This document shows positions 16,973 to 25,427 of a stretch of 64,000 bases of DNA, in pieces. The stretch spans positions 3,782,001-3,846,000 of the forward strand of contig NZ_CP043575.1 of assembly GCF_014076495.1 (NCBI RefSeq). The letters are read 5' to 3'. The notes under the pieces were generated by a model, which was given only the letters and a program-made list of their open reading frames with translations, did no database searches and was not told the DNA's origin. This DNA is from Comamonas koreensis (GTDB taxonomy: Bacteria > Pseudomonadota > Gammaproteobacteria > Burkholderiales > Burkholderiaceae_C). A program made the position numbers and the translations under genes. Each line of letters opens with the position of its first letter. The stretch's first letter is position 1.

Positions 16973-17929
16973 TTAACGCCTCACCACCCTCACCACCCCA
17001 TGCGCCAACCGCTCGATCCGCACCGGCAGCGACTGCGCCAGCAGCGCCAGGCTGGCGTCCGTATCTTTGAGCGACAAGGCGCCCGATAGCCGCAGCTGGG
17101 CAACCGCAGGATCACACTGCAGCGGTCCCGCACGGTAGCGGGCGATCTCGGCAACGACGTCGGCCAACGGCATATTCTTGGCCAGCAGCATGCCCTGCTC
17201 CCACAGCGCGGCGCTGGCTTGCACATCGGATTGTGGGCCGATATGGCTGGTGCTGAAATCGGCGGTGTGCCCTTCTTGCAGCACTTGGGTGGCGCCCTGC
17301 TGGTTGGTAATGGCGACGGCGTGGCTAAAGACCGCCACGCGGCTGGTGCCCGCATCCACACGGCGCACGCTAAAGCGTGTGCCCAGCGCCCGCACGGTGC
17401 CTTGCCGTGTCTCCACGACAAAGGGGCGGTAGCTAGGCGAAGGGTCGGCCTGCGTGGTCACCAAAATCTCGCCTCCGAGCAGCCGCACCAGGCGCTCCTT
17501 CGCGTTGAAATGGATCGCCACCGCGCTGGCGGTGTTGAGCGTCAAGGTGGAGCCATCGGGCAGCAGCATGGAGCGCGATTGCCCCACGGCGGTGGCCTGG
17601 TCGGCCATCCAGTCCCGCCAGGACAGCTCGCGCCAGGCCAGCCAGCCGGCCGGGGCCGCCACCAGCAAGCCACCCAGCCAGGCCAGGCTTTTGCGCCGGT
17701 CGGGCCGTTGCACGGCGTGCAAGGTTTGCTGGCAGACCTCGGCTGGCACTTGGGCAAACATGCCCAGCATGGCTTCGGCCTTGTGCCAGGCGGCCTCATG
17801 CGCGGGGCTTTGGCGGCGCCATTGCTCAAAACGCGCCTGCTCCTTGGCCGTGGGCGTTTCGTAGCGCAGCACGATGAGCCAGTCGGCCGCTTCGCTCAGC
17901 AAGGTATTTTGTGCGGCAACACCGGCCAT
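16973..17929 (-). CDS. FecR-family anti-sigma regulator
   Basis: A 318-residue inner-membrane signal relay for the FecI-type sigma factor encoded directly upstream. The N-terminal cytoplasmic domain has the family pattern EAADWLIVLRYETPTAKEQARFEQWRRQSPAHEAAW. A single membrane segment (WLGGLLVAAPAGWLAW, near residues 84-100) leads to the periplasmic FecR domain with DGSTLTLNTASAVAIHF, GEILVTTQ and TRQGTVRALGTRFSVR. The ATG overlaps the sigma-factor stop by one base (TGATG). No TonB-dependent receptor gene follows in the window, unlike the usual fecI-fecR-receptor layout. Confidence 0.9.
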   Translation of the reverse strand: MAGVAAQNTLLSEAADWLIVLRYETPTAKEQARFEQWRRQSPAHEAAWHKAEAMLGMFAQVPAEVCQQTLHAVQRPDRRKSLAWLGGLLVAAPAGWLAWRELSWRDWMADQATAVGQSRSMLLPDGSTLTLNTASAVAIHFNAKERLVRLLGGEILVTTQADPSPSYRPFVVETRQGTVRALGTRFSVRRVDAGTSRVAVFSHAVAITNQQGATQVLQEGHTADFSTSHIGPQSDVQASAALWEQGMLLAKNMPLADVVAEIARYRAGPLQCDPAVAQLRLSGALSLKDTDASLALLAQSLPVRIERLAHGVVRVVRR

Positions 17930-18432
17930 CACGCGGCCTCCAGGCACAGCAGCAAGGCCTTGTGGATATGGCGGCGCACGGTGATCACCGGCATCGCGAC
18001 CTGGTCGGAGATCTGCTGCAGGCTCAGGCCTTCGAGCTGCGCCAGCAGAAAAACCTGGCGCGTCTTGGGCGCCAGGCCTGCCAGCAGCCGGTCGATCTGC
18101 ACCAAGGCTTCGATGACCTGCATCTGGGTCTCGGGCGATGGCGCATGCGGCTCGGGCAAGGCCTGCAAGGTCTCCAGGTAGGCGCGCTCGATCTCGCGCC
18201 GGCGCCACAGATCGACGACCAGGCCCTTGGCCACATGGGTCAGGAAGGCGCGCGGCTCGTCAGCAGCGCCCAGGTGGCGGGGCGAGAGCATCAGCCGCAA
18301 AAAGGTGTCATGGGCCAGGTCTGCCGCATCGCCTGCATTGCCCAGACGGCGCCGCAGCCAGGACTGCAGCCAGGCATGGTGGTTCTTGTAGAGCGCTTCG
18401 ATGGGCGAAGCCGAGTATCCGGGAGATGCCAT
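17929..18432 (-). CDS. FecI-like ECF sigma factor
   Basis: A 167-residue extracytoplasmic-function sigma factor. Region 2 (LYKNHHAWLQSWLRRRLGNAGDAADLAHDTFLRLM) and region 4 (LAPKTRQVFLLAQLEGLSLQQISDQVAMPVITVRRHIHKAL) are both complete. The start at 18432 (MASPGYSAS) is chosen because the longer frame to 18492 would translate a Fur-box-like palindrome. It is translationally coupled to the fecR-type gene. Such sigma factors switch on TonB-dependent siderophore receptors under iron limitation. Confidence 0.9.
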   Translation of the reverse strand: MASPGYSASPIEALYKNHHAWLQSWLRRRLGNAGDAADLAHDTFLRLMLSPRHLGAADEPRAFLTHVAKGLVVDLWRRREIERAYLETLQALPEPHAPSPETQMQVIEALVQIDRLLAGLAPKTRQVFLLAQLEGLSLQQISDQVAMPVITVRRHIHKALLLCLEAA

Positions 18433-18465
18433 GCGATGTCCGCGCCCTGGTGCCACAGTGAATAG

Positions 18466-18482
18466 TTGAGAATGAATCTCAA
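18466..18482. promoter_or_regulatory. Fur-box-like palindrome upstream of the fecI-type gene
   Basis: TTGAGAATGAATCTCAA is an inverted repeat (TTGAGA / TCTCAA) within an AT-rich stretch 34-50 bases upstream of the sigma-factor ATG. Its spacing and sequence resemble Fur boxes in front of iron-starvation sigma genes (GAGAATNATTCTC-like). Iron repression of the fecI-fecR pair is inferred. Confidence 0.6.
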
Positions 18483-18555
18483 TTATATTCAAATGTAAAG
18501 ACCGTCTTTACGCAGGACATTGGCGGCTGCCTGGCGCGCCAGTGGCGCGGGTAGA

Positions 18556-19218
18556 TCAGCGCTGCGCAATAGGCGGCACCGGCAGCACATACTGCCCCGT
18601 CCAGCCGACCAGGCGCAGCGCCATCTGCGTCATCTCCTGGCACAGCGCCTCGATGGACAGCTTGCCATTGGGCTGGTACCAGCGGTGCGTCCACTGCACC
18701 ATGCCGCTGATCGCAAAGGCGGTCACCTTGGGGTTGCCGACCTGGAAAACACCGGCCTCCACGCCGTTGACGATGAGCCGCGTCACCAGCGCATCAAAAC
18801 CGTGGTACTTGCTGCGGATATCGCTGATTTTTTCCGGGCTCAGGCTTTTTTCCTCTTCGAGCAGGATGACCGAGAAGGTGCTCAGTTCGATCTTGCGGCG
18901 CGTGTAGGTGTCGATAAAAAACTCGAAGCGCCGCACCGGGTCCTTGTCCTCCAATTGCTCGCACTGGCTCACCGCCTCGTAAAGGCCAGCAAACACCTTG
19001 TCAAACAGGCGCTCGAGCAGCTCGTGCTTGGACTTGAAGCGCTTGTAGATAAAGGGCTTGGTCACGCCGATCGAGGCCGCTATCTCGTCGAGCGTCGCGC
19101 TCTTGAAGCCGCGTTTGTAGAACAGCTCGGCGGCGGCATTGATGATCAAGGTGTCCTTGTATTCCTGGATCTGGTTTTTGGCATCGCCTGCATTGGTGTC
19201 GGTGGGTTGAAGCTGCAC
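18556..19218 (-). CDS. TetR-family transcriptional regulator
   Basis: A 220-residue repressor-type protein. The N-terminal helix-turn-helix is clear: IINAAAELFYKRGFKSATLDEIAASIGVTKPFIYKRFKSK. The C-terminal half is a helical ligand-binding domain of the kind common with fatty-acid and acyl-CoA catabolism. The start is GTG at 19218 with AGGAGA 9 bases upstream; an in-frame ATG at 19329 would run through the operator region. It is divergent from the alcohol dehydrogenase that opens a six-gene operon, with a perfect palindrome between them, so it probably represses that operon and itself. Confidence 0.9.
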   Translation of the reverse strand: MQLQPTDTNAGDAKNQIQEYKDTLIINAAAELFYKRGFKSATLDEIAASIGVTKPFIYKRFKSKHELLERLFDKVFAGLYEAVSQCEQLEDKDPVRRFEFFIDTYTRRKIELSTFSVILLEEEKSLSPEKISDIRSKYHGFDALVTRLIVNGVEAGVFQVGNPKVTAFAISGMVQWTHRWYQPNGKLSIEALCQEMTQMALRLVGWTGQYVLPVPPIAQR

Positions 19219-19366
19219 TGTTGAATATCTCCTGGTGGGCGTGGGGGCTGCGGTGGTGACGCGCGCCGGCACGCTGTACGCATGGCCCCAGCATAGTGGA
19301 AAGGCGGGCGGTTTTGCACAAGATGCCAAGCAGCATCCATGCGTGAAATCCCCAATAGTACCAAAC

Positions 19367-19382
19367 GATACTGATCAGTATC
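19367..19382. promoter_or_regulatory. TetR-type operator palindrome
   Basis: GATACTGATCAGTATC is a perfect 16-bp palindrome. It is flanked by CCAAA on the left and TTTGG on the right, which nearly extend the symmetry. It lies in the divergent gap between the TetR-family gene and the alcohol dehydrogenase gene and overlaps a likely promoter area. Confidence 0.7.
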
Positions 19383-19474
19383 TTTGGACTTTTCCAACGC
19401 TGAGCTCGCGCCAGGCCCTTGCCGACGCGCCGCGCCTGCAGCCACAGAGCCCTTTGATTACAGGAGACAAGCGC

Positions 19475-20551
19475 ATGTCGAACGCAACCGCCAGCCCTGG
19501 CGAACAGCTGAGTTACCAGGTCGTCGATTTTGGCCAACCGCTGCAACTGGCGCGCCGCGCCATTGCCTCGCCCCAAGGCAGCGAGGTGCTGGTGCGCATC
19601 AGCGCCTGCGGCGTCTGCCACAGCGATCTGCACATGGCCGAGGGCTTTTTTGACCTGGGCGACGGCCGCCACTTCGGCCTGGAAAAAGTGCTCAAGCCGC
19701 CGCGCACCCTGGGCCATGAAATCGTCGGCACCGTGGCCGCCAACGGGCCCGATGCCCAAGGCGCGCTGGGCCGCTCGGTGATCGTCTTCCCCTGGATTGG
19801 CTGCGGCCAGTGCGCGCTTTGCGCCCGGGGTGATGAACACATGTGTGCCCGCCCCGAGAGCCTGGGCACCACGCGGGATGGCGGCTTCAGCACCCATGTG
19901 CGCGTGCCCCATCCGCGCTACCTGATCGACCATGCCGGCATTGATGCCGCCTTTGCCGCCACCCTGGCCTGCTCGGGGCTGACGGCCTACTCGGCCCTGA
20001 AAAAAGTGGCGCCAGCGACCGAGCAAGCGCCGCTGGTCATCATCGGCGCGGGCGGTGTGGGGCTGGCTGCGGTGGCGCTGGCCAAGGCCCTGCATGGCCT
20101 GGGGCCCATCGTTGTCGATATCGACCCGGCCAAGCGCCAGGCCGCGCTGGGTGCCGGCGCCAGCCGCGTGGTGGACCCGGCAGAAGCCGAGGCCGCCAAG
20201 ACCCTCGCGCGCTCCAGCGCCGAAGGCGTGTCGGCTGTGCTCGATTTTGTCGGCTCCACGCGCACGTTCGAGTTTGCCAATACCGTCGTCGGCAAGGGCG
20301 GCAAGATCCTGATCGTGGGCCTGTTTGGCGGCAGCGCCAGCATCCAGCTGCCGCTGATCCCCATGCGCGCCATCTCCATCGGCGGCTCCTATGTGGGGTC
20401 GCTGGCCGAGCTGCGCGAGTTGGTGGCGCTGGCCCAGCAAGGGGTACTGCCGTCCCTGCCGCTCAGCAGCCGCCCGCTGGGCGATGTGCAGACCGTGCTG
20501 GACGAGCTGCGTGCAGGCAAGGTCACCGGCCGCGCCATTTTGCAAAGCTGA
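19475..20551 (+). CDS. Zinc-dependent alcohol dehydrogenase
   Basis: A 358-residue medium-chain dehydrogenase. The catalytic-zinc region CGVCHSDLHMAEG and the GHEIVGTV segment are present. The structural-zinc cysteine cluster GCGQCALCARGDEHMC follows, and the NAD-binding start is VIIGAGGVGLAAVALAKAL. The ATG at 19475 has CAGGAG 8 bases upstream. It is the first gene of the TetR-controlled operon and lies 25 bases before the aldehyde dehydrogenase, so it would oxidise a primary alcohol to the aldehyde passed to the next enzyme. The alcohol itself is unknown. Confidence 0.9.
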   Translation: MSNATASPGEQLSYQVVDFGQPLQLARRAIASPQGSEVLVRISACGVCHSDLHMAEGFFDLGDGRHFGLEKVLKPPRTLGHEIVGTVAANGPDAQGALGRSVIVFPWIGCGQCALCARGDEHMCARPESLGTTRDGGFSTHVRVPHPRYLIDHAGIDAAFAATLACSGLTAYSALKKVAPATEQAPLVIIGAGGVGLAAVALAKALHGLGPIVVDIDPAKRQAALGAGASRVVDPAEAEAAKTLARSSAEGVSAVLDFVGSTRTFEFANTVVGKGGKILIVGLFGGSASIQLPLIPMRAISIGGSYVGSLAELRELVALAQQGVLPSLPLSSRPLGDVQTVLDELRAGKVTGRAILQS

Positions 20552-20576
20552 AGCCAGAAAGAATAAGGAGCACCGC

Positions 20577-22007
20577 ATGAACTACCAAGTCCAATTGCTG
20601 ATCGACGGCCAGTGGCGCGACAGCAGCAGCCAGGAGTGGCTGGACATCACCAACCCCGCCGATGAAAGCACGATTGGCCGAGTGGCCAAGGCCAGCCGCG
20701 CCGACCTGGATGCCGCGCTGGCCGCCGCCCAGACCGGCTTTACCGCCTGGCGCACAACCTCGGTGATGGAGCGCTCGACCTATCTGCGCAAGGCCGCCGC
20801 GCTGGTGCGCGAGCATGCCGAGGAAATGGCGCTGATGCTGGTGCACGAGCAAGGCAAGCGCCTGACCGAGGCGCGCATCGAGCTCTCAGGCGCCAGCGAG
20901 GTGCTGGAATGGTTTGCCGAAGAGGCGCGCCGCTGCTATGGCAGCATGATCCCGCCGCGCTCACCCGAGCTGCGCCAGTATGTGCAGTATGAGCCGGTGG
21001 GCCCCGTGGCGGCGTTCACGCCCTGGAACTTCCCGATCAACCAGGCCGTGCGCAAGATCGCGGCCGCGCTGGCGGCCGGTTGCTCGATCATCGTCAAAGG
21101 CTCGGAAGAGACGCCGGTGGCCCTCGCCCGCTTTGTCCAGGTGCTGGAGCAGGCCGGCCTGCCCGCAGGCGTGCTCGGCCTGGTCTATGGCGTGCCCGGT
21201 GATATCTCCGAGCACCTGATTGCCTCACCCGTGGTGCGCAAGATCTCGTTCACCGGATCCACCTCGGTGGGCAAGCTCTTGAGCGCGCAAGCGGGCGCAG
21301 CGATGAAGCGCGTGTCGATGGAGCTGGGCGGCCATGCGCCCGCCATCATCTGCGACGACGCCGACCTGGCGCGCAGCCTGAAGCTCCTGGGTGTGCAGAA
21401 GTTCTGGAACGCCGGCCAGGCCTGCATCTCGCCGTCGCGCTTTCTGGTGCAGGCACCCTTGTATGACGAGGCCATTGCGGGTTTCCAGCGCATTGCCGAA
21501 GGCTATGTGATGGGCAATGGCCTGGACAAGGCCACTCGCATGGGCCCGCTGGCCAACCCGCGCCGTGTGGCTGCCATGCAGGCGCTGGTGGATGACGCGG
21601 TGGCCAAGGGCGCCCGTGTGGTGACGGGCGGCAAGGCGCCGGACGGCAAGGGCTACTTTTTTGCGCCCACCGTGCTGGCCGATGTGCCGCAGGATGCGCG
21701 CATCTTCAACGAAGAGCCCTTTGGCCCGATTGCCGCCTTTGCCCGCTTTGACAGCGATGCCCAGGCACTGCAAGAGGCCAACCGCCTGCCCTGGGGCCTG
21801 GCCGCCTATGTGTTCACCGGCTCGGCTACACGCGGCGAGTGGTTCAAGAACGAGATCGAAAGCGGCCTGGTCGGCATCAACTCGATCGCGCTGGGCTACC
21901 CCGAGCAGCCGTTTGGCGGCGTCAAGGATTCGGGCTATGCCAGCGAAGGCGGCGCCGATGCGCTGGCCTTCTACCTCAGCAGCAAGTTTGTCAGCCAGAC
22001 CATCTGA
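20577..22007 (+). CDS. NAD(P)-dependent aldehyde dehydrogenase, GabD-like
   Basis: A 476-residue aldehyde dehydrogenase oxidising an aldehyde to an acid. The motifs are in order: FTPWNFPINQ, the cofactor-binding SFTGSTSVGK, the general-base Glu in MELGGHAP, and the nucleophilic Cys in FWNAGQACISPSRF. The closest well-known class is succinate-semialdehyde dehydrogenase, but in this operon the substrate is more likely the product of the preceding alcohol dehydrogenase. The ATG has AAGGAG 6 bases upstream. Confidence 0.9.
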   Translation: MNYQVQLLIDGQWRDSSSQEWLDITNPADESTIGRVAKASRADLDAALAAAQTGFTAWRTTSVMERSTYLRKAAALVREHAEEMALMLVHEQGKRLTEARIELSGASEVLEWFAEEARRCYGSMIPPRSPELRQYVQYEPVGPVAAFTPWNFPINQAVRKIAAALAAGCSIIVKGSEETPVALARFVQVLEQAGLPAGVLGLVYGVPGDISEHLIASPVVRKISFTGSTSVGKLLSAQAGAAMKRVSMELGGHAPAIICDDADLARSLKLLGVQKFWNAGQACISPSRFLVQAPLYDEAIAGFQRIAEGYVMGNGLDKATRMGPLANPRRVAAMQALVDDAVAKGARVVTGGKAPDGKGYFFAPTVLADVPQDARIFNEEPFGPIAAFARFDSDAQALQEANRLPWGLAAYVFTGSATRGEWFKNEIESGLVGINSIALGYPEQPFGGVKDSGYASEGGADALAFYLSSKFVSQTI

Positions 22008-22074
22008 GCGCGCGGGCCCGCAGCCTGCGGGCCCCTTGCGCGGCGCACCGCGATTGAAGAGACAAAGGAGTTCC

Positions 22075-25000
22075 ATGCACAAGGTATTGATCGCCAACCG
22101 GGGGGAGATTGCGGTGCGCATTGCGCGCACGGCCGCAGACCGGGGCATCGCAAGCGTTGCAGTCTATGCCAGCGACGATGCAGCCAGCCTGCACCGGCGC
22201 GCGGCCGACCATGCCCGCGCATTGGGCGCCCAGGGCGCAGCCGCCTATTTGAATGGCGCGCATCTGATTGAGATTGCCCGCCAGGAAGGCTGCGATGCCA
22301 TCCACCCCGGCTACGGCTTTTTGAGCGAGAACGCGGCCTTTGCGCAAGCCTGCAGGGCAGCGGGCCTGCGCTTTATCGGCCCCTCGGCCCAGGCGCTGGA
22401 GACCTTTGGCGACAAGGCCCAGGCGCGCGCGCTGGCAGAGCGCGAACAGGTGCCGGTGGCGCAAGGCACGCACAGCGCCACCAGCCTGGCACAGGCCCAG
22501 GCCTTCATGCAGCAGCTGGGCGGGCCGGTGATGCTCAAGGCGCTGGCAGGCGGCGGCGGGCGGGGCATGCGCGCGGTGATGGCCGTGGAAGACCTGGGCG
22601 CAGCCTTTGACCGCTGCAGCTCCGAAGCGCTCAGCGCCTTTGGCCGCAGCGATCTGTATGTGGAGCAGCTCATCGGCGGCGCCCGCCATATCGAGGTGCA
22701 GATCGTGGGCGACGGCAGCGGCGCGGTGCAGCACCTGTTTGAGCGCGATTGCACTTTACAGCGCCGCCACCAGAAGCTGCTGGAGATTGCACCCAGCCCC
22801 TTCATCAGCGCCGCGGTGCGCGCGCAGCTGCTGCAGCATGCCTGCCGCCTGGGCGCCGCGATGCACTACCAAGGCCTGGGCACGGTGGAGTTCCTCGTCG
22901 ACAGCCGCAGCGGCCAGTACATCTTTATCGAATGCAATCCGCGCCTGCAGGTGGAGCACACCATCACCGAGGCCATCACCGGCCTGGACCTGGTGGCGCT
23001 GCAGTTTGCGCTGGCCGATGGCGCCAGCCTGCAAGACCTGGGCCTGGACCAGGCACGGCCGCTGCCCTGCCAGTTTGCGCTGCAGGCGCGTGTGAACATG
23101 GAAAGCATGCAGCCCGATGCCCAGGCCCTGCCCACGGGCGGCACCCTGGCGCGCTTTGAACCGCCCACCGGCCCGGGCGTGCGCGTGGACAGCTTTGGCT
23201 ATACCGGCTACGAGACCTCGGGCAACTATGACTCCCTGCTCGCCAAGGTGATCGTCAGCGGTCCCAGCCAGTTTGAGGTGCTCTGCGCCAAGGCCGACCG
23301 GGCGCTGGCCGAGTTCCATATCCAGGGCCTGGAGACCAACCTGGACTACCTGCGTGCGCTGCTGCGCGATGCGCAGGTGCTACGCGGCGAGATCGATACC
23401 ACCTATGTGGAACGCCAAGGCCCGGCGTTGCATGCGGCTGCCACGGTGCTGGCAGCACAGCGCCAGCCTGATCCGCAGCGCACCAGCGAGAACGCCGCGC
23501 AGACCGGCACCAACGACGAGCCCGCTTTGCCAGAAGGCGCCCATGCGGTGCGCGCTGCGATGCGCGGGCGGCTGATTGCGCTAGAGCGGGATGCCGATAC
23601 CGTGCAGGCCAGGGGTGCCTCGGTGGCAGTGCTGGAGGCGATGAAGCTCGAGCACAGCGTGGACCTGGCCCAGGGCGGCCGCTTTGTGGCTCGCGCGGCG
23701 CTGCTGGGCGAGGTGGTGGCGGCGGGCACCCTGCTCGGCTGGGTGCTGCCCGATGCATCGGCCAATGCGATGGCCGCAGAGCAGCAACAGGCCGACCTCG
23801 ATGCGATACGCCCCGACCTGGCCAAGGTGCTGCAGCGCCAGCAGGGCCTGATGGATGCGGCCCGCCCTGAAGCGGTGGCCAAGCGCCGGCGCCACGGCAA
23901 GAACACCGCACGCGAGAACCTCGACCAATTGCTCGATGCCGGCAGCTTTGTGGAATACGGCGGCCTGACCTTGGCCATGCAACGCGGCCGTCGCAGCGAG
24001 GAAGAGCTGATTCGCGTCAGCCCCGCCGACGGCACCATCACCGGCCTGGGCCGTATCAACGGCCCGCAGTTTGGGCCCGAGCAGTCGCGCTGCGCGGTGA
24101 TGGCCTATGACTACACGGTGTTTGCCGGCACCCAGGGCTTTATGGCCCACCGCAAGATGGACCGCATCGTGCATACCAGCGAACGCCTGGGCCTGCCCTT
24201 TGTGCTGTTTGCCGAAGGCGGCGGCGGGAGGCCCGGCGACACCGACTATGTGGGCGTGTCGGGGCTGGAGTTCACGACCTTCACGCACATGGCGCGGCTG
24301 TCGGGCAAGGTGCCCACCATCGGCGTGGTCTCGGGCCGCTGCTTTGCCGGCAATGCCGCCTTGCTGGGCTGCTGCGATGTGATCATCGCGACGCAGGATG
24401 CCAGCATCGGCATGGCCGGCCCGGCGATGATCGAAGGCGGCGGTCTGGGCGTGGTGGCGGCCGATGACGTTGGGCCAGTGAGCGTTCAGACCCGCAACGG
24501 CGTGATCGACCTGCTGGCCCGCGACGAGACCGAGGCGGTGACCCTGGCCCAGACCTACCTGGGCTTTGTGCAGGGCAAGCTGCCGCCCGGCGCGCATGCC
24601 GACCAGCGCCTGCTGCGCGCGCTGGTGCCCGAGAACCGGGTCAAGGGCTACGACATCCGCGCGGTGGTGCAGACCTTGTTTGACAGCGGCAGTTTTCTGG
24701 AACTGCGCGAGCACTTTGGCCGCAGCGTCGTCACCGGCTTTGCCCGGCTGGAAGGCCAGGCCGTGGGCGTGCTGGCCAACGATGGCAGCCACCTGGGCGG
24801 CGCGCTCGATGCCAACAGCGCAGACAAAATATCGCGCTTTCTGGAGCTGTGCGACAACTACGGCCTGCCGGTCGTGTCGCTGTGCGATACGCCGGGCTTT
24901 ATGGTGGGGCCAGAGAGCGAGAAGGCTGCAGCCGTGCGGCACTTTGCCCGCATCTTTGTGACGGCCAGCCATATCAAGGTACCCGTGCTGGCCATTGTGC

Positions 25001-25356
25001 TGCGCAAGGCCTATGGCCTGGGCGCGCAGGCCATGCTGGGCGGCAACCTGTTTGTGCCGGTGGCCACCGTGGCCTGGCCCACCGGCGAGCTGGGGCCCAT
25101 GGGCATTGAAGGCTCGGTACGCCTGGCCTACCGGCGCGAGTTGGAAGCACTGGAGGACGCCGCCGAGAAGGCCGCCTATTTCCAGGCCAAGACCGATGAG
25201 ATCTATGCCCAGGGCAAGGCGCTGAATGTGGCCAGCTACAACGAGATCGACGATGTGATCGACCCGGCGCAGACCCGCAACTGGCTGGCCAGCATGCTCG
25301 CCAGCCTGCCAGCGGCCAGCCCGGGGCGGGCGGCATCGGGTGTATCGCCCTGGTAG
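22075..25356 (+). CDS. Single-chain biotin-dependent acyl-CoA carboxylase
   Basis: A 1093-residue enzyme carrying all catalytic parts on one chain. The biotin carboxylase (residues 1 to about 450) has KVLIANRGEIAVRI, the glycine loop LAGGGGRGMR and IECNPRLQVEHTITE. A linker leads to the biotin carrier domain, with Lys524 in EAMKLEH as the biotin site. The carboxyltransferase spans about residue 600 to the end (HGKNTARENLDQLLDAGSFVEYGG, FAEGGGGRPGD, FCDTPGF-like LCDTPGFMVGP). Most bacteria split these functions over two or more subunits; this layout is like the single-chain long-chain acyl-CoA carboxylases. The gene is 67 bases after the aldehyde dehydrogenase with AAAGGAG before the ATG. The acyl-CoA substrate is unknown. 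Confidence 0.9.
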   Translation: MHKVLIANRGEIAVRIARTAADRGIASVAVYASDDAASLHRRAADHARALGAQGAAAYLNGAHLIEIARQEGCDAIHPGYGFLSENAAFAQACRAAGLRFIGPSAQALETFGDKAQARALAEREQVPVAQGTHSATSLAQAQAFMQQLGGPVMLKALAGGGGRGMRAVMAVEDLGAAFDRCSSEALSAFGRSDLYVEQLIGGARHIEVQIVGDGSGAVQHLFERDCTLQRRHQKLLEIAPSPFISAAVRAQLLQHACRLGAAMHYQGLGTVEFLVDSRSGQYIFIECNPRLQVEHTITEAITGLDLVALQFALADGASLQDLGLDQARPLPCQFALQARVNMESMQPDAQALPTGGTLARFEPPTGPGVRVDSFGYTGYETSGNYDSLLAKVIVSGPSQFEVLCAKADRALAEFHIQGLETNLDYLRALLRDAQVLRGEIDTTYVERQGPALHAAATVLAAQRQPDPQRTSENAAQTGTNDEPALPEGAHAVRAAMRGRLIALERDADTVQARGASVAVLEAMKLEHSVDLAQGGRFVARAALLGEVVAAGTLLGWVLPDASANAMAAEQQQADLDAIRPDLAKVLQRQQGLMDAARPEAVAKRRRHGKNTARENLDQLLDAGSFVEYGGLTLAMQRGRRSEEELIRVSPADGTITGLGRINGPQFGPEQSRCAVMAYDYTVFAGTQGFMAHRKMDRIVHTSERLGLPFVLFAEGGGGRPGDTDYVGVSGLEFTTFTHMARLSGKVPTIGVVSGRCFAGNAALLGCCDVIIATQDASIGMAGPAMIEGGGLGVVAADDVGPVSVQTRNGVIDLLARDETEAVTLAQTYLGFVQGKLPPGAHADQRLLRALVPENRVKGYDIRAVVQTLFDSGSFLELREHFGRSVVTGFARLEGQAVGVLANDGSHLGGALDANSADKISRFLELCDNYGLPVVSLCDTPGFMVGPESEKAAAVRHFARIFVTASHIKVPVLAIVLRKAYGLGAQAMLGGNLFVPVATVAWPTGELGPMGIEGSVRLAYRRELEALEDAAEKAAYFQAKTDEIYAQGKALNVASYNEIDDVIDPAQTRNWLASMLASLPAASPGRAASGVSPW

Positions 25357-25427
25357 CCAACCCGCCCCCGCCTCACCCAAACACTGCGACCGAGATCCCC
25401 AAAAACACCAGGACCGTAGGAGACACC

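Noticed and set aside
19001..20578. Long minus-strand open frame of 525 codons
   Set aside because: Antisense shadow of the alcohol dehydrogenase gene. The real minus-strand gene here is the TetR regulator in a different frame.
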